Source: JANPEZ01 sp031423155 (GTDB taxonomy: Bacteria; Actinomycetota; UBA4738; HRBIN12). Taken from it: a DNA stretch of 30,327 nucleotides. Each line of letters starts with the position of its first letter. Within the stretch, counting starts at the first letter, position 1. The notes under the pieces are model-generated. The model did not search any database. It worked only from the letters and a program-made list of their open reading frames with translations, and was not told the DNA's origin. The stretch is taken from assembly GCA_031423155.1 (NCBI GenBank), contig JANPEZ010000067.1:1-30327 (forward strand), in the 5' to 3' direction. Both the position numbers and the translations under genes were made by a program. Below are positions 6,337 through 14,136 of the stretch, piece by piece.

Positions 6337-7251
6337 ATGCGATTCCACCGGCTCCTACTCATCGTCAACCCCGTGGCCCGCACGGTCGCCAAGCCGACCC
6401 TGGCCGTGATCGAGAAGGCTCTCTCGGCCGACTTCAAGCTCGAGGTCGCCGAGACCAAGCAGCGCGGGCACGCGAACGAGCTCGCCTCTCAGGCGGTCGC
6501 CGACGGCATCGACCTGGTCGTCGTCTTCAGCGGCGACGGCACGATCAACGAGGTCGTAAATGCGCTGGCCGGCACCGAAACCGCGCTCGGGGCCATCCCC
6601 GGCGGTGCGACGAACATCCTGGTGCGGGCTCTCGGTCTGCCCACCGATCCGGTGGAGGCGACCGGAGTTCTGATCGGCAAGGCGCTGGACGACGAAGCCT
6701 CGACCCTGCACCTGGGTCGCGCGGACGGCCGTTACTTCGCCGTCAACTGCGGAGCCGGAGTCGACGCTGCGGCGATGCACCGTTTGGACGAGAAATTCCC
6801 CAAGACCAAATCGAAGTTCGACCGCGCCGCCTTCCGGGCCGTGGCCTGGGAGACCATCACGGGCTACGCGGGGCGAAAGCCCGATCTCGAGGTTTCGGTC
6901 GACGGCGCCGAGGTCGCGCCGTCCCTTTCGGTCATGGTCGGGCGAACCGACCCCTACACCTACTACAAGGATCGGCCGATCCGGATAACCCCGGAGGCCT
7001 CGCTCGATGGCGGCCTCGACGTACTCTCGGTCCGCAAGCTTCCGATGCGGAGTCTTCCTCGGATCGCCTGGCAGGTATTCGGAACGGCGCGCCACGTTCA
7101 GGGCCGCGACATCGACTACACCCACGATGCTTCGCACGTGCTCGTGACCTCCGTCGAGCCCTTCCCGGTGCAGGTGGACGGGGACTCCCTGGGCGACCAC
7201 TACAAGCTGGAGGTCGAGCTGGCTCGCGAGGCCCTCTGGGTCGTGGCCTAG
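6337..7251 (+). CDS. Diacylglycerol kinase-family lipid kinase (YegS/DgkB type)
   Basis: 304 aa. The N-terminal catalytic domain opens with LLLIVNPVA and carries the nucleotide-binding FSGDGTINEVVNAL (GDGT at 66-69) and GAIPGGATN (85-93), diagnostic of the DAGK catalytic fold. The C-terminal beta-sandwich ends with PFPVQVDGDSLG, the usual lipid-kinase ending. It would phosphorylate diacylglycerol or another membrane lipid or sphingoid base using ATP, working at the membrane surface. The ATG at 6337 is preferred to the in-frame start at 6253 because the conserved domain begins there and a CATACT -10 lies at 6317-6322. It is divergent from the barrel-protein gene. Confidence 0.9.
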   Translation: MRFHRLLLIVNPVARTVAKPTLAVIEKALSADFKLEVAETKQRGHANELASQAVADGIDLVVVFSGDGTINEVVNALAGTETALGAIPGGATNILVRALGLPTDPVEATGVLIGKALDDEASTLHLGRADGRYFAVNCGAGVDAAAMHRLDEKFPKTKSKFDRAAFRAVAWETITGYAGRKPDLEVSVDGAEVAPSLSVMVGRTDPYTYYKDRPIRITPEASLDGGLDVLSVRKLPMRSLPRIAWQVFGTARHVQGRDIDYTHDASHVLVTSVEPFPVQVDGDSLGDHYKLEVELAREALWVVA

Positions 7252-7271
7252 CCCCGCTACTTCAGCGGGTC

Positions 7272-7277
7272 TAGACT
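7272..7277 (+). promoter_or_regulatory. -10 motif of the membrane-protein gene
   Basis: TAGACT ends 8 nt before the ATG at 7286, the leaderless arrangement. The same hexamer precedes the gene at 29236. Confidence 0.5.
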
Positions 7278-7285
7278 CGCCCGAG

Positions 7286-8356
7286 ATGATCCGGGCCCAG
7301 GCATCCGAGTCCGAACGACGCGCGCTCAGATGGTCGTGGATCTTCGACGCGCGCTCAGACCTTTCCATAGCCCTCTGCTGGATCCCGGTCTTCGCGGTCG
7401 CGCATCTCGTGGCCCTGGGACACGGACCCTCCAACGATCACCTCCTCAGCTCGATGGTGAACGTGGCCTTCCTCGTCAGCCTCCTGCACCAGCCCCTTAC
7501 GCTCGCGCTCGTCTACGGGGACCGCGAGCAGTTCGCTCTGCGCAAGCGTCTCTTCACCTGGAGCCCGCCTGTCATCGTGGCGCTCATAGCCGTTGCCGTT
7601 CTGCTTGATCTTTGGATAGTCGTCCCGGTTGCCGCGATCTGGAACACGATCCACACCCTTCAGCAGCGCTACGGGCTCTCGCGGATCTACAGCCGCAAGG
7701 CCGGATACGGATCGGCCCGCCTGGATCGCGCCGTGCTCTATCTGGGCATGCTCGTCGCCCTGCTGGTTGCCGGCAGCTCGATGAAGACCTTGGAGGGGCT
7801 GGGCCGCGTGATGCTGGACGACCGCAACGCGAACGCGATCACGGCACTGACCTCGGTTCGGCCGTACGCGCTGTGGCTCTTGGCACCTGCGATCGCGGCG
7901 TTCGGCGTCGTCCTTTGGATGCTCCTGCGGCAGGAGCGCGCGAACATCGGGCAGGCCGATCCCGCCAAGTGGCTCTATCAGGGATCCTCACTGGCGCTGA
8001 TCGCTGCGATCGCAGTGGATCCGATCGCCGGCTTCATCGCCTACGTAGCCGCCCACGCCATCGAGTACACGATCGTCGTCGACAAGACGGTCGAGAAGCG
8101 TTACTCGGCAGACCGTGTGGACATGCCGCTTCTCGGTCGGCTGGTCCGCAAGCGCCTCGCGCGCGTCGTTTCATTCGCGCTGTTCGTACTCGCCGTGGTG
8201 TTCTTCGACTCGAAGGGACAACGATCGCTGCCCGGACACGCCTACCTGATCATCGTCTATTCGATCGGGATCATGCACTTCTGGTACGACAGCTTCATCT
8301 GGAAACTGCGACGCCCTGCGGTTGCCCGTGATCTGGGATTGGAGCCGGCCGCCTAG
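7286..8356 (+). CDS. Unknown polytopic membrane protein with conserved-looking histidines
   Basis: 356 aa with about eight hydrophobic segments (roughly 26-45, 53-77, 94-120, 148-164, 192-213, 232-265, 290-308, 319-336). I do not recognise the family. Four histidines lie in or beside membrane segments in distinctive contexts: His68 (LLHQPLT), His123 (NTIHTLQQRYG), His257 (AAHAIEYT) and His331 (IMHFWYDSFIWKLR). This pattern recalls membrane di-metal enzymes such as desaturase, hydroxylase or carotenoid-cleaving families, but no diagnostic HxxHH box is present. The start ATG follows a TAGACT -10. Its stop overlaps the convergent cysH stop by 4 bp. Function is unknown. Confidence 0.8.
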   Translation: MIRAQASESERRALRWSWIFDARSDLSIALCWIPVFAVAHLVALGHGPSNDHLLSSMVNVAFLVSLLHQPLTLALVYGDREQFALRKRLFTWSPPVIVALIAVAVLLDLWIVVPVAAIWNTIHTLQQRYGLSRIYSRKAGYGSARLDRAVLYLGMLVALLVAGSSMKTLEGLGRVMLDDRNANAITALTSVRPYALWLLAPAIAAFGVVLWMLLRQERANIGQADPAKWLYQGSSLALIAAIAVDPIAGFIAYVAAHAIEYTIVVDKTVEKRYSADRVDMPLLGRLVRKRLARVVSFALFVLAVVFFDSKGQRSLPGHAYLIIVYSIGIMHFWYDSFIWKLRRPAVARDLGLEPAA

Positions 8357-9096
8357 CGGGTCTCAGGGTCCAACGCCTTGGCCGCCTGCGCCGTGTGGAT
8401 CCCGCATTCCCACTTGGACTTGCCGGCCCACCTTCCCGCCCGCTCCGGCTCTCCGGGGAACTGCATCCGCGTACAGGGCGCGCAACCGATCGAGGAGAAT
8501 CCCAGCTCGTAGAGAGGGTTGGTAGGCAGGCCGTTGTCCTTGAGATAGGCCCAGACCTCCCGGCGCGGCCAGGCGGCCATCGGATTCACCTTCACGATCG
8601 AGCGGCCCGGCTCCAGCTCGTACTGTTCGATGAATGGGGCATCGGCTCGCGTGGGCGAAGACTCCCTGCGGAACGCGGTGATCCATGCGTCGAGTTCGCG
8701 CAGCGCCTCGAACATGGGCTGAACCTTGTTCATGTCGCAGCACATCTCCGGATCCCGCTCGTACAGCCGGGGGCCGTACTCGTCCTCCTGTTCGGCAACG
8801 GTGTGATGGCCGACGATGTCCACCACGTTCAGGCCGAGCAGCTCGGTCACCTTCTGTTTGAAAGCCAGGGTCTCGGCGAACTGGAATCCGGTCTCCAGGA
8901 AGAAGATGGGGATGTCGGGGTCGATCCTGGTGGCCATATGCATCACGGCCGTTCCCTCGGCCTGGAAGGCCGACGCGATGGCGATGCGCTCTAGGCCCGA
9001 CTTCTCGATGGCCCAGGCGACTATTTCGCTCGGATGAGCCTCCTCGAAAGCGAGGTTGAGCGCAGCCAGTTCATCTGCGGGAAGGAGGGTCTGCAT
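8353..9096 (-). CDS. cysH: Adenylylsulfate (APS) reductase
   Basis: 247 aa. It reduces APS to sulfite in sulfate assimilation. Cysteine pairs Cys119-Cys120 (EMCCDMNKV) and Cys205/Cys208 (GCAPCTR) are the [4Fe-4S] ligands that mark the APS-using type rather than the cluster-free PAPS type. The C-terminal ECGIH (230-234) carries the catalytic Cys231. KVNPMAAWP (169-177) and the SAFQAEG loop (42-48) fit substrate binding. The ATG at 9096 is chosen over an in-frame upstream start at 9159 because a TATACT -10 lies between them (9129-9134). No strong ribosome site is visible. It is divergent from sat, which makes its substrate. Confidence 0.93.
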   Translation of the reverse strand: MQTLLPADELAALNLAFEEAHPSEIVAWAIEKSGLERIAIASAFQAEGTAVMHMATRIDPDIPIFFLETGFQFAETLAFKQKVTELLGLNVVDIVGHHTVAEQEDEYGPRLYERDPEMCCDMNKVQPMFEALRELDAWITAFRRESSPTRADAPFIEQYELEPGRSIVKVNPMAAWPRREVWAYLKDNGLPTNPLYELGFSSIGCAPCTRMQFPGEPERAGRWAGKSKWECGIHTAQAAKALDPETR

Positions 9097-9128
9097 GTCT
9101 CGGCCGATCTGTCGAGGCGGACGCGGGC

Positions 9129-9134
9129 AGTATA
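9129..9134 (-). promoter_or_regulatory. -10 motif of cysH
   Basis: TATACT on the minus strand, the closest match to the -10 consensus in this window. It predicts a start near 9122 and a leader of about 25 nt. No clear -35 is visible. Confidence 0.6.
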
Positions 9135-9173
9135 GGTCGGGTGCCCAGTTCGCGCTCACCAGCTCTCGTTTCG

Positions 9174-9179
9174 TATGCT
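9174..9179 (+). promoter_or_regulatory. -10 motif of sat
   Basis: TATGCT, about 36 nt of leader before the ATG at 9222, with GAAAGG at 9207-9212 as the ribosome site. It faces the cysH -10 across about 40 bp, so one regulator could serve both genes. Confidence 0.45.
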
Positions 9180-9221
9180 GGCGGGCCGAGATCCCCCGTC
9201 CTCGTCGAAAGGCTGATCCCC

Positions 9222-10391
9222 ATGCTTGAGCACGACGCCATCGCCCCTCACGGCGGAACCCTCATCGATCTGCTCTCAACCGATCCCGACGGCTTGCGCG
9301 CCGAGGCGGCCAACCTTCCGAAGGTCGTCGTATCCGAGCGCGAACTGGCCGACCTGGAGATGCTCGCGGTCGGCGCGCTCAGCCCGTTGACCGGATTCCA
9401 GGGCGAGCGCGACTACCACTCGGTACTCGAGACGATGCACCTGGCAGACGGCCTGGCGTGGGCCATCCCTGTGGTGCTGTCGGTGACCGAAGACGTCGCA
9501 CACCGGATCGGTGGCGCGGCAAGCATCGCCTTGGTCCCCGCGGAAGACGCCGCGCCCATCGCCGTCCTTCGCGTAACCGAAACCTTCAAGCGCGACAAGC
9601 AGAAGGAAGCCGTCAGCGTCTACCGCACCGACGACGCCGAGCACCCCGGCGTCAAGGCCGTCTACGACGCCGGTGACCTCTGCGTCGCAGGGACCCTCGA
9701 GGTCATCGAGCTCCCCGCGCACGACGACTTCGGCCAGTACCGGCTCACGCCCGCGCAGACACGCGAGGAGTTCCGCCGCCGCGAGTGGAGAACCATCGTG
9801 GGCTTCCAGACCCGCAACCCGATCCACCGCGCCCACGAGTACATCCAGAAGTGCGCGCTCGAGATCGTCGACGGCCTGCTCGTGCATCCGCTCGTCGGCG
9901 CCACCAAGGGCGACGACGTTCCGGCCGACGTTCGCATGCAGTGCTACGAGGCGCTGTTCGCCGGTTATTACCCGAAGGACCGGGCCATGGTCAGCGTCTT
10001 CCCGGCCGCGATGCGCTACGCCGGACCCCGCGAGGCCATCTGGCACGCCATCGCCCGCAAGAACTACGGCTGCACCCACTTCATAGTCGGGCGAGACCAC
10101 GCGGGCGTGGGCACCTACTACGGCACCTACGACGCCCAGCAGATCTTCGAGGAGTTCGCCCCCGGCGAGCTCGGCATCCAGACGCTAAACTTCGAGCACT
10201 CCTTCTGGTGCAACGCCTGTGAGGGCATGGCCTCCCCTAAGACCTGCCCCCACCCCGAGGAGACCCGCGTCTCGCTATCCGGGACCAAGGTCCGCGACAT
10301 GCTCCGGGCGGGCGAGCGGCCTCCGATCGAGTTCTCTCGTCCTGAGGTCGCCGACATCCTCATAGCCGCGATGCAAGGCCAGGAGGGCTGA
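9222..10391 (+). CDS. sat: Sulfate adenylyltransferase (ATP sulfurylase, Sat type)
   Basis: 389 aa, full length for the single-chain Sat enzyme. It forms APS from sulfate and ATP. The active-site QTRNPIHRAH (196-205) and GRDHAGVG (290-297) are intact. Cys330, Cys333, Cys342 and His344 (CNACEG, TCPH) form the zinc site seen in many bacterial Sat proteins. There is no APS-kinase domain. That fits the adjacent APS-type CysH, which needs no PAPS. The start at 9222 is preferred over an in-frame 9141 because of GAAAGG upstream and because the -10 at 9174 lies downstream of 9141. Confidence 0.95.
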   Translation: MLEHDAIAPHGGTLIDLLSTDPDGLRAEAANLPKVVVSERELADLEMLAVGALSPLTGFQGERDYHSVLETMHLADGLAWAIPVVLSVTEDVAHRIGGAASIALVPAEDAAPIAVLRVTETFKRDKQKEAVSVYRTDDAEHPGVKAVYDAGDLCVAGTLEVIELPAHDDFGQYRLTPAQTREEFRRREWRTIVGFQTRNPIHRAHEYIQKCALEIVDGLLVHPLVGATKGDDVPADVRMQCYEALFAGYYPKDRAMVSVFPAAMRYAGPREAIWHAIARKNYGCTHFIVGRDHAGVGTYYGTYDAQQIFEEFAPGELGIQTLNFEHSFWCNACEGMASPKTCPHPEETRVSLSGTKVRDMLRAGERPPIEFSRPEVADILIAAMQGQEG

Positions 10392-10433
10392 GGGGCTCGA
10401 ACGGCAGGGTTGAGTGCCGGGGCGCCCTGCTGC

Positions 10434-10480
10434 TAGCCTCGCCGAGCGGCCGGCCCCAGGCCGGCGTCCTACCAAGGAGG
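10434..10480 (+). promoter_or_regulatory. Promoter, leader hairpin and ribosome site of the M23 gene
   Basis: TAGCCT at 10434-10439 serves as a -10. A perfect 7-bp hairpin (GCCGGCC / GGCCGGC, 3-nt loop, 10449-10465) starts almost at the predicted 5' end, and AAGGAGG follows at 10474-10480. The ribosome site ends only 1 nt before the GTG at 10482, which is unusually close. Confidence 0.45.
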
Positions 10481-10481
10481 C

Positions 10482-11522
10482 GTGATCACTAGTCCTTCCA
10501 GGGTTTTCCTGCGCACGTTCCTGGTCTCCCTCGTGCTGCTCGGCGCCTTCTTCGCGCTGCCGGCTCGGGCCGATATCCAGGCCGAGCTCGATGCTGCGAA
10601 GGCTCGCTTGGCCACGGCCCAGGGCGAACTCGACAAGGTCACGGCCGCATGGCAGCAGGCTGAGAGCAGGCTCGCCCAGGCCGAAGACGCGGTCCGCCAG
10701 ACAGAGCGCGAGATCGCTCGCCTGACCCGAGAGCTCGCCGACCTCCGGGCACGCTTGAACGAAAGGGCTCGTTCCGTATTCATCTCCGGTGGAAGCGGCG
10801 GAGCGCTTGAGGCGATATTGGATTCGGCCTCGTTCGCGGACTTCGCCGACAAGGTCGAGTTCGCGGCCAGCGTCGCTCAAGGTGACGCCGACCTAGCGAA
10901 CGAGGCCGAGGTCAAGGCTCAAGAGCTCACCTTCAAGCAGGGCCAGCTCGAGGCCAAGGCCAAGGAGAGGTCGTCGGCGGCAGCGGAACTCAACGCGAGC
11001 ATGGAGCAGCTGGACGCCAGGCTCGGTGATCTTCAGCAGACGGTTGCCAGCCTTCAGGCCCGCTGGAAGAAGCAGCAGGCCGCGCTCAACATCCCGCCAC
11101 CGCCAGGAGACGACGGCACCGTGCCCGTGACGGGAACCGGAGCGATCCAAACCTGTCCCGTCGCGGGCCCGAACTCGTTCGTCGACTCGTTCGGATGGCC
11201 CCGGCCCGGTGGCCGGAGCCACGAGGGGATCGACCTGATCTCTCCGTATGGAACCCCGATCGTTGCGGTCCGCGCCGGCAACGCCGTCCGTACCCCCAAC
11301 ACTCTTGGTGGGAATGCGGTGATCGTTTACCACGACGGCGGTGACTGGACCTACTACGCCCACATGAGCTCTTACGGGGCGGCCGGCCAGGTGTCGGCCG
11401 GTCAGGTCATCGGCTACGTAGGGGCCACGGGCGACACGGTCGTGAACCACCTGCACTTCGAGTACCACCCGGGTGGCGGCGGGGCAGTGAACCCCTATAG
11501 CGCTCTCGTGGCGGTCTGCTGA
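10482..11522 (+). CDS. Secreted coiled-coil M23 (LytM/EnvC-like) peptidase
   Basis: 346 aa. A Sec signal peptide (basic start, hydrophobic core 11-26, cleavage after ARA at 30) precedes a long coiled coil (about 31-100 and 135-200), a Pro-rich linker (PPPPG at 205-209) and an M23 domain (230-346). Zinc ligands His247 and Asp251 (SHEGIDLI) and His325 (HLHFEY), plus His294 and His323, are all present, so the enzyme should cleave peptidoglycan cross-links. The architecture is that of PcsB/EnvC division hydrolases. The GTG start is the only credible one, although the ribosome site lies very near it. The next gene, an anti-sigma-like protein, is 60 bp downstream and has its own ribosome site. Confidence 0.9.
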   Translation: MITSPSRVFLRTFLVSLVLLGAFFALPARADIQAELDAAKARLATAQGELDKVTAAWQQAESRLAQAEDAVRQTEREIARLTRELADLRARLNERARSVFISGGSGGALEAILDSASFADFADKVEFAASVAQGDADLANEAEVKAQELTFKQGQLEAKAKERSSAAAELNASMEQLDARLGDLQQTVASLQARWKKQQAALNIPPPPGDDGTVPVTGTGAIQTCPVAGPNSFVDSFGWPRPGGRSHEGIDLISPYGTPIVAVRAGNAVRTPNTLGGNAVIVYHDGGDWTYYAHMSSYGAAGQVSAGQVIGYVGATGDTVVNHLHFEYHPGGGGAVNPYSALVAVC

Positions 11523-11582
11523 GACTGCTTCCGCGATAGGATTTGCTCCCATCCGCGCGAGTGCGCGGGCCAGGAGGGTCAC

Positions 11583-12116
11583 GTGTCCGAGAACAGCGGC
11601 AACCGCAGGATCGATCGCATCCGCGATGCCTCCTACCTCGAGGGGATCGATGGCCTGGGCATCGATGAGGTTCGGGCCCTGCGCGACGAGTGTCTCTTCG
11701 AGCGAGAGCAGCTCTCCCTGCTCCGCCGCATGATCCAGGGGCGCGGCGAGATCTTGAAGGCCGAGGTAGATGCCAGGGGAGACGGCGGCGCCTCCGGGCC
11801 TCTGGTGGATCGACTCTCTGCCGTGCTAACCGATGATGCGCACGCAGCGACCTCCAGGGGTGAGGCCCTCCGCCTGGGGGTCCCCGATCCGTCGACCCTG
11901 CATACCCGCCGCAGCGCCGAGCGCCTGGTGGCCGATGCCGGTATCTCGGATCCCTCCGCGCTCGATGACGAGCAACTCCAGGCTGCCATCGAGAGCCTTC
12001 TCGCGGAAGAACAACGGATATCGGAGACGAGGGCCGACGTGATCTCGGCGCTGGACGCCGTCCAGGATGAGCTGAAGCGGCGGTACAAGGAAGACCCCTC
12101 CCAGGCGTTGCGCTGA
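11583..12116 (+). CDS. rsiG: RsiG-family c-di-GMP-responsive anti-sigma protein
   Basis: 177 aa. The N-terminus RRIDRIRDASYLEGIDGL and the helix EREQLSLLRRMIQGRGEI match the actinobacterial RsiG (aerial mycelium formation) family. Streptomyces RsiG holds sigma WhiG inactive when bound to c-di-GMP, using two copies of E-x3-S-x2-R-x3-Q-x3-D. Here copy one keeps Ser45, Arg48 and Gln52, but has Arg41 at the Glu position and Glu56 for Asp. Copy two keeps Glu143, Ser147, Arg150 and Asp158, but has Ile154 for Gln. Both are therefore degenerate. The GTG at 11583 follows GGAGG by 5 nt. A c-di-GMP-type phosphodiesterase gene is next. No sigma gene is in the window. Family call is firm; ligand binding is uncertain. 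Confidence 0.8.
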   Translation: MSENSGNRRIDRIRDASYLEGIDGLGIDEVRALRDECLFEREQLSLLRRMIQGRGEILKAEVDARGDGGASGPLVDRLSAVLTDDAHAATSRGEALRLGVPDPSTLHTRRSAERLVADAGISDPSALDDEQLQAAIESLLAEEQRISETRADVISALDAVQDELKRRYKEDPSQALR

Positions 12117-12123
12117 GCCCTGC

Positions 12124-12137
12124 CCCCCGGATGGGGG
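12124..12137 (+). terminator. Small GC hairpin after the rsiG-like gene
   Basis: CCCCC and GGGGG (12124-12128 and 12133-12137) close a GGAT loop a few bases after the stop. There is no T tract, so termination strength is doubtful. The rest of the 165-bp gap to the next gene shows nothing else. Confidence 0.3.
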
Positions 12138-12281
12138 AGGCGGGAACTCGGCCGACCTGTCTACACACGTGGTCCCACGGCCGACACGGACTCGGGCCGT
12201 CGGTCGGATGCCCCCCCCGCTCGCGTTGAGCGAAGCTTCAGATGTTCCCGGAGGGGCCGGGGAGAGGGTCGCTACTTCCCT

Positions 12282-13031
12282 ATGCAGAACTTCCCAGACG
12301 TCGAGCTGGCCGATCCAGAGCTTCCGACGATGCAGGCTCAGCTCGTGGTGTTCGCTCGCGAGCTGGGTGAGTTGTACTCGCTCGAGCGCGTTCGCTCACG
12401 CGAACTGGAGCAGGCGCTAGAGGGCGTGCAGGACATGTACGTCTCGACGATGAAGGCCCTCGCACAGGTCGTAGAGGCCAAGGACACCATCACGCGGGGG
12501 CACCTGGACCGTACCCAGCACTACGGCCTGGCGCTGGCCGCCAGGATCGATCCCGAGCTGGCAGCAAGACCCGAGGTTGGGTACGGATTCTTCCTGCACG
12601 ACATCGGCAAGGTGGGCATCCCCGAGCACATCCTCTGCAAAGCAGGCCCTTTGGACCCATCCGAGTGGGAGATGATGCGCACGCACCCGGCCGTCGGCGC
12701 CCAGATCGTCGAGCCGATGCGCTTCCTCGGAAGCGCCGTCGACATAGTGCGCAGCCATCACGAGTGGTTCGACGGCACCGGGTACCCGCGAGGATTGCGC
12801 GGATCCCAGATCCCGCTCGCAGCTCGGATCTTCTCGATCGCCGATTCGTTCGACGCGATGACCAGTGACCGGCCGTACCGCGCGGCGATGTCGATAGACG
12901 AGGCACTCTCCGAGGTCGTGGCCGGATCGGCGACTCAGTTCGACCCCGATGTGGTCGATGCGTTCCTGGAGATGATGGCCGAGGAAGGCCACGAGCCGGT
13001 GCTCGCCGTTCACCTGCGCAGCGTCGGATGA
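12282..13031 (+). CDS. HD-GYP domain phosphodiesterase
   Basis: 249 aa. An N-terminal helix that looks like a coiled coil (20-60) leads into an HD-GYP domain. Metal and signature residues are complete: HDIGK (His106, Asp107), His135, His159-His160 (SHHEWFDG), GYP at 167-169 and Asp188 (SIADSFDAM). HD-GYP enzymes hydrolyse c-di-GMP to pGpG or GMP, and some act on cGAMP. No receiver or sensor domain is attached, so its input probably comes through the coiled coil. It lies directly after the RsiG-like gene, on the same strand, which suggests they share the c-di-GMP signal. A GAGAGGG ribosome-site candidate lies at 12263-12269, somewhat far from the ATG. Confidence 0.88.
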   Translation: MQNFPDVELADPELPTMQAQLVVFARELGELYSLERVRSRELEQALEGVQDMYVSTMKALAQVVEAKDTITRGHLDRTQHYGLALAARIDPELAARPEVGYGFFLHDIGKVGIPEHILCKAGPLDPSEWEMMRTHPAVGAQIVEPMRFLGSAVDIVRSHHEWFDGTGYPRGLRGSQIPLAARIFSIADSFDAMTSDRPYRAAMSIDEALSEVVAGSATQFDPDVVDAFLEMMAEEGHEPVLAVHLRSVG

Positions 13032-13045
13032 CCCTCTCTTGAAGG

Positions 13046-13051
13046 TAGCCT
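13046..13051 (+). promoter_or_regulatory. -10 motif of the asparaginase gene
   Basis: TAGCCT ends 7 nt before the GTG at 13059, giving a leaderless start and confirming GTG as the initiation codon. Confidence 0.5.
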
Positions 13052-13058
13052 GCTCGGC

Positions 13059-14045
13059 GTGCCGAGATCAGCCGAGCCACTCGTTCGCGTGGTCAGATCC
13101 GGGGTCGAGGAATCCCGTCACCGCGTCGACGTCGCCGTCTGCGACCAGGACGGCCGCCTGATCGCTCGGGCCGGCGACGCGGGCAGGCTCGTCTTCGCAC
13201 GCTCCTGCATGAAGCCTCTGCAAGCTGCCGTCTCACTCGCGGCGATAGGCGACGAATCCCTATCGCAGCGCCAGGTGGCGATCATGTGCTCATCCCACAA
13301 CGCGGAATCGGTACACGTTGCTGCCGTCAGGTCGCTGCTCAAGAGGGCCCGGCTCTCCGTCGCAGCGCTCCGCTGCCCGCCGGGCTGGCCGCTGGACGAG
13401 CAGACCATGGCTCGCTCTCACTCGCGCGCCCGCATCCTGCATAACTGCTCCGGGAAGCATTCGGGCATGCTCCTGGCCTGCGTCCGATCCGGCTGGGATC
13501 CGTCCAGCTATCAGCGCGCTGGGCATCCTTTGCAGAGGCGGGTCCGCAAGGCGGTCCTTGGGGCGACCGGACTCACATCGGTCGGCATCGGGGTCGACGG
13601 CTGTGGCGTCCCCGTGCACTCGATGCCTCTGGCGTCCATGGCGACCCTCTACGCTCGGCTCGCCCGTCCCGACCGTCTGGGTGATCTGGCCCAACCGGTC
13701 GACCGCGCGGTCTCGGCGATGTTCCAGGAGCCGTACATGGTCGGAGGCGACGAACGTCTCGACACTGCGATCATGTCTGCCACTCGCGATGTGCTCGTCA
13801 AGGAGGGCGCTGAAGCACTCGTGTGCGCTAGCGTCACCCCGTCGGGACTGGGGATCGCAGTCAAGGTCTCCGATGGCGGTGAGAGGGCTGCCGGCCCGGC
13901 CCTGATCTCCGTTCTCTCCCAGCTCGGCGCGCTCGAGGAGCGTCACCTGAGGGCCCTGCGCTCATTCGCCGAACCGCCCGTGCTCGCGGGAGGACGGCCT
14001 GTGGGGCATCTGATCGTCGAGGTTCCCTTGACGCGATCGCGCTGA
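13059..14045 (+). CDS. L-asparaginase II (AnsA/Rhizobium type)
   Basis: 328 aa. This matches the asparaginase II family, unrelated to the E. coli-type enzymes. Family blocks are FARSCMKPLQA (46-56), CSSHNAE (77-83), HNCSGKHSGMLLAC (128-141) and DGCGVPVHSMPL. These carry the Ser, Cys, His and Lys residues of the active site. It would hydrolyse asparagine to aspartate and ammonia in the cytoplasm, since there is no signal peptide. The start GTG at 13059 follows a TAGCCT -10. It fits a window rich in nitrogen and amino-acid genes. Confidence 0.9.
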   Translation: MPRSAEPLVRVVRSGVEESRHRVDVAVCDQDGRLIARAGDAGRLVFARSCMKPLQAAVSLAAIGDESLSQRQVAIMCSSHNAESVHVAAVRSLLKRARLSVAALRCPPGWPLDEQTMARSHSRARILHNCSGKHSGMLLACVRSGWDPSSYQRAGHPLQRRVRKAVLGATGLTSVGIGVDGCGVPVHSMPLASMATLYARLARPDRLGDLAQPVDRAVSAMFQEPYMVGGDERLDTAIMSATRDVLVKEGAEALVCASVTPSGLGIAVKVSDGGERAAGPALISVLSQLGALEERHLRALRSFAEPPVLAGGRPVGHLIVEVPLTRSR

Positions 14046-14136
14046 CGAGGCTGCACTACCTGAATCGTTTCGAGAACCCTCGGATACCATCGAAGGGTCG
14101 GGCCCGCCGGGCTCGGGAACGGGGGGACCCAGCCGG

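Noticed and set aside
5199..6458. 419-codon minus-strand frame as one gene
   Set aside because: Only its last 72 codons are real (the Tat protein). The rest is out of frame with the barrel protein, whose start and motifs are clear.
8353..9159. Longer cysH start at 9159
   Set aside because: A strong TATACT -10 lies inside the extra segment, so the transcript would begin after that codon.
12117..12420. Small plus-strand frame starting at 12169
   Set aside because: It overlaps the HD-GYP gene in another phase and has no ribosome site or recognisable composition.
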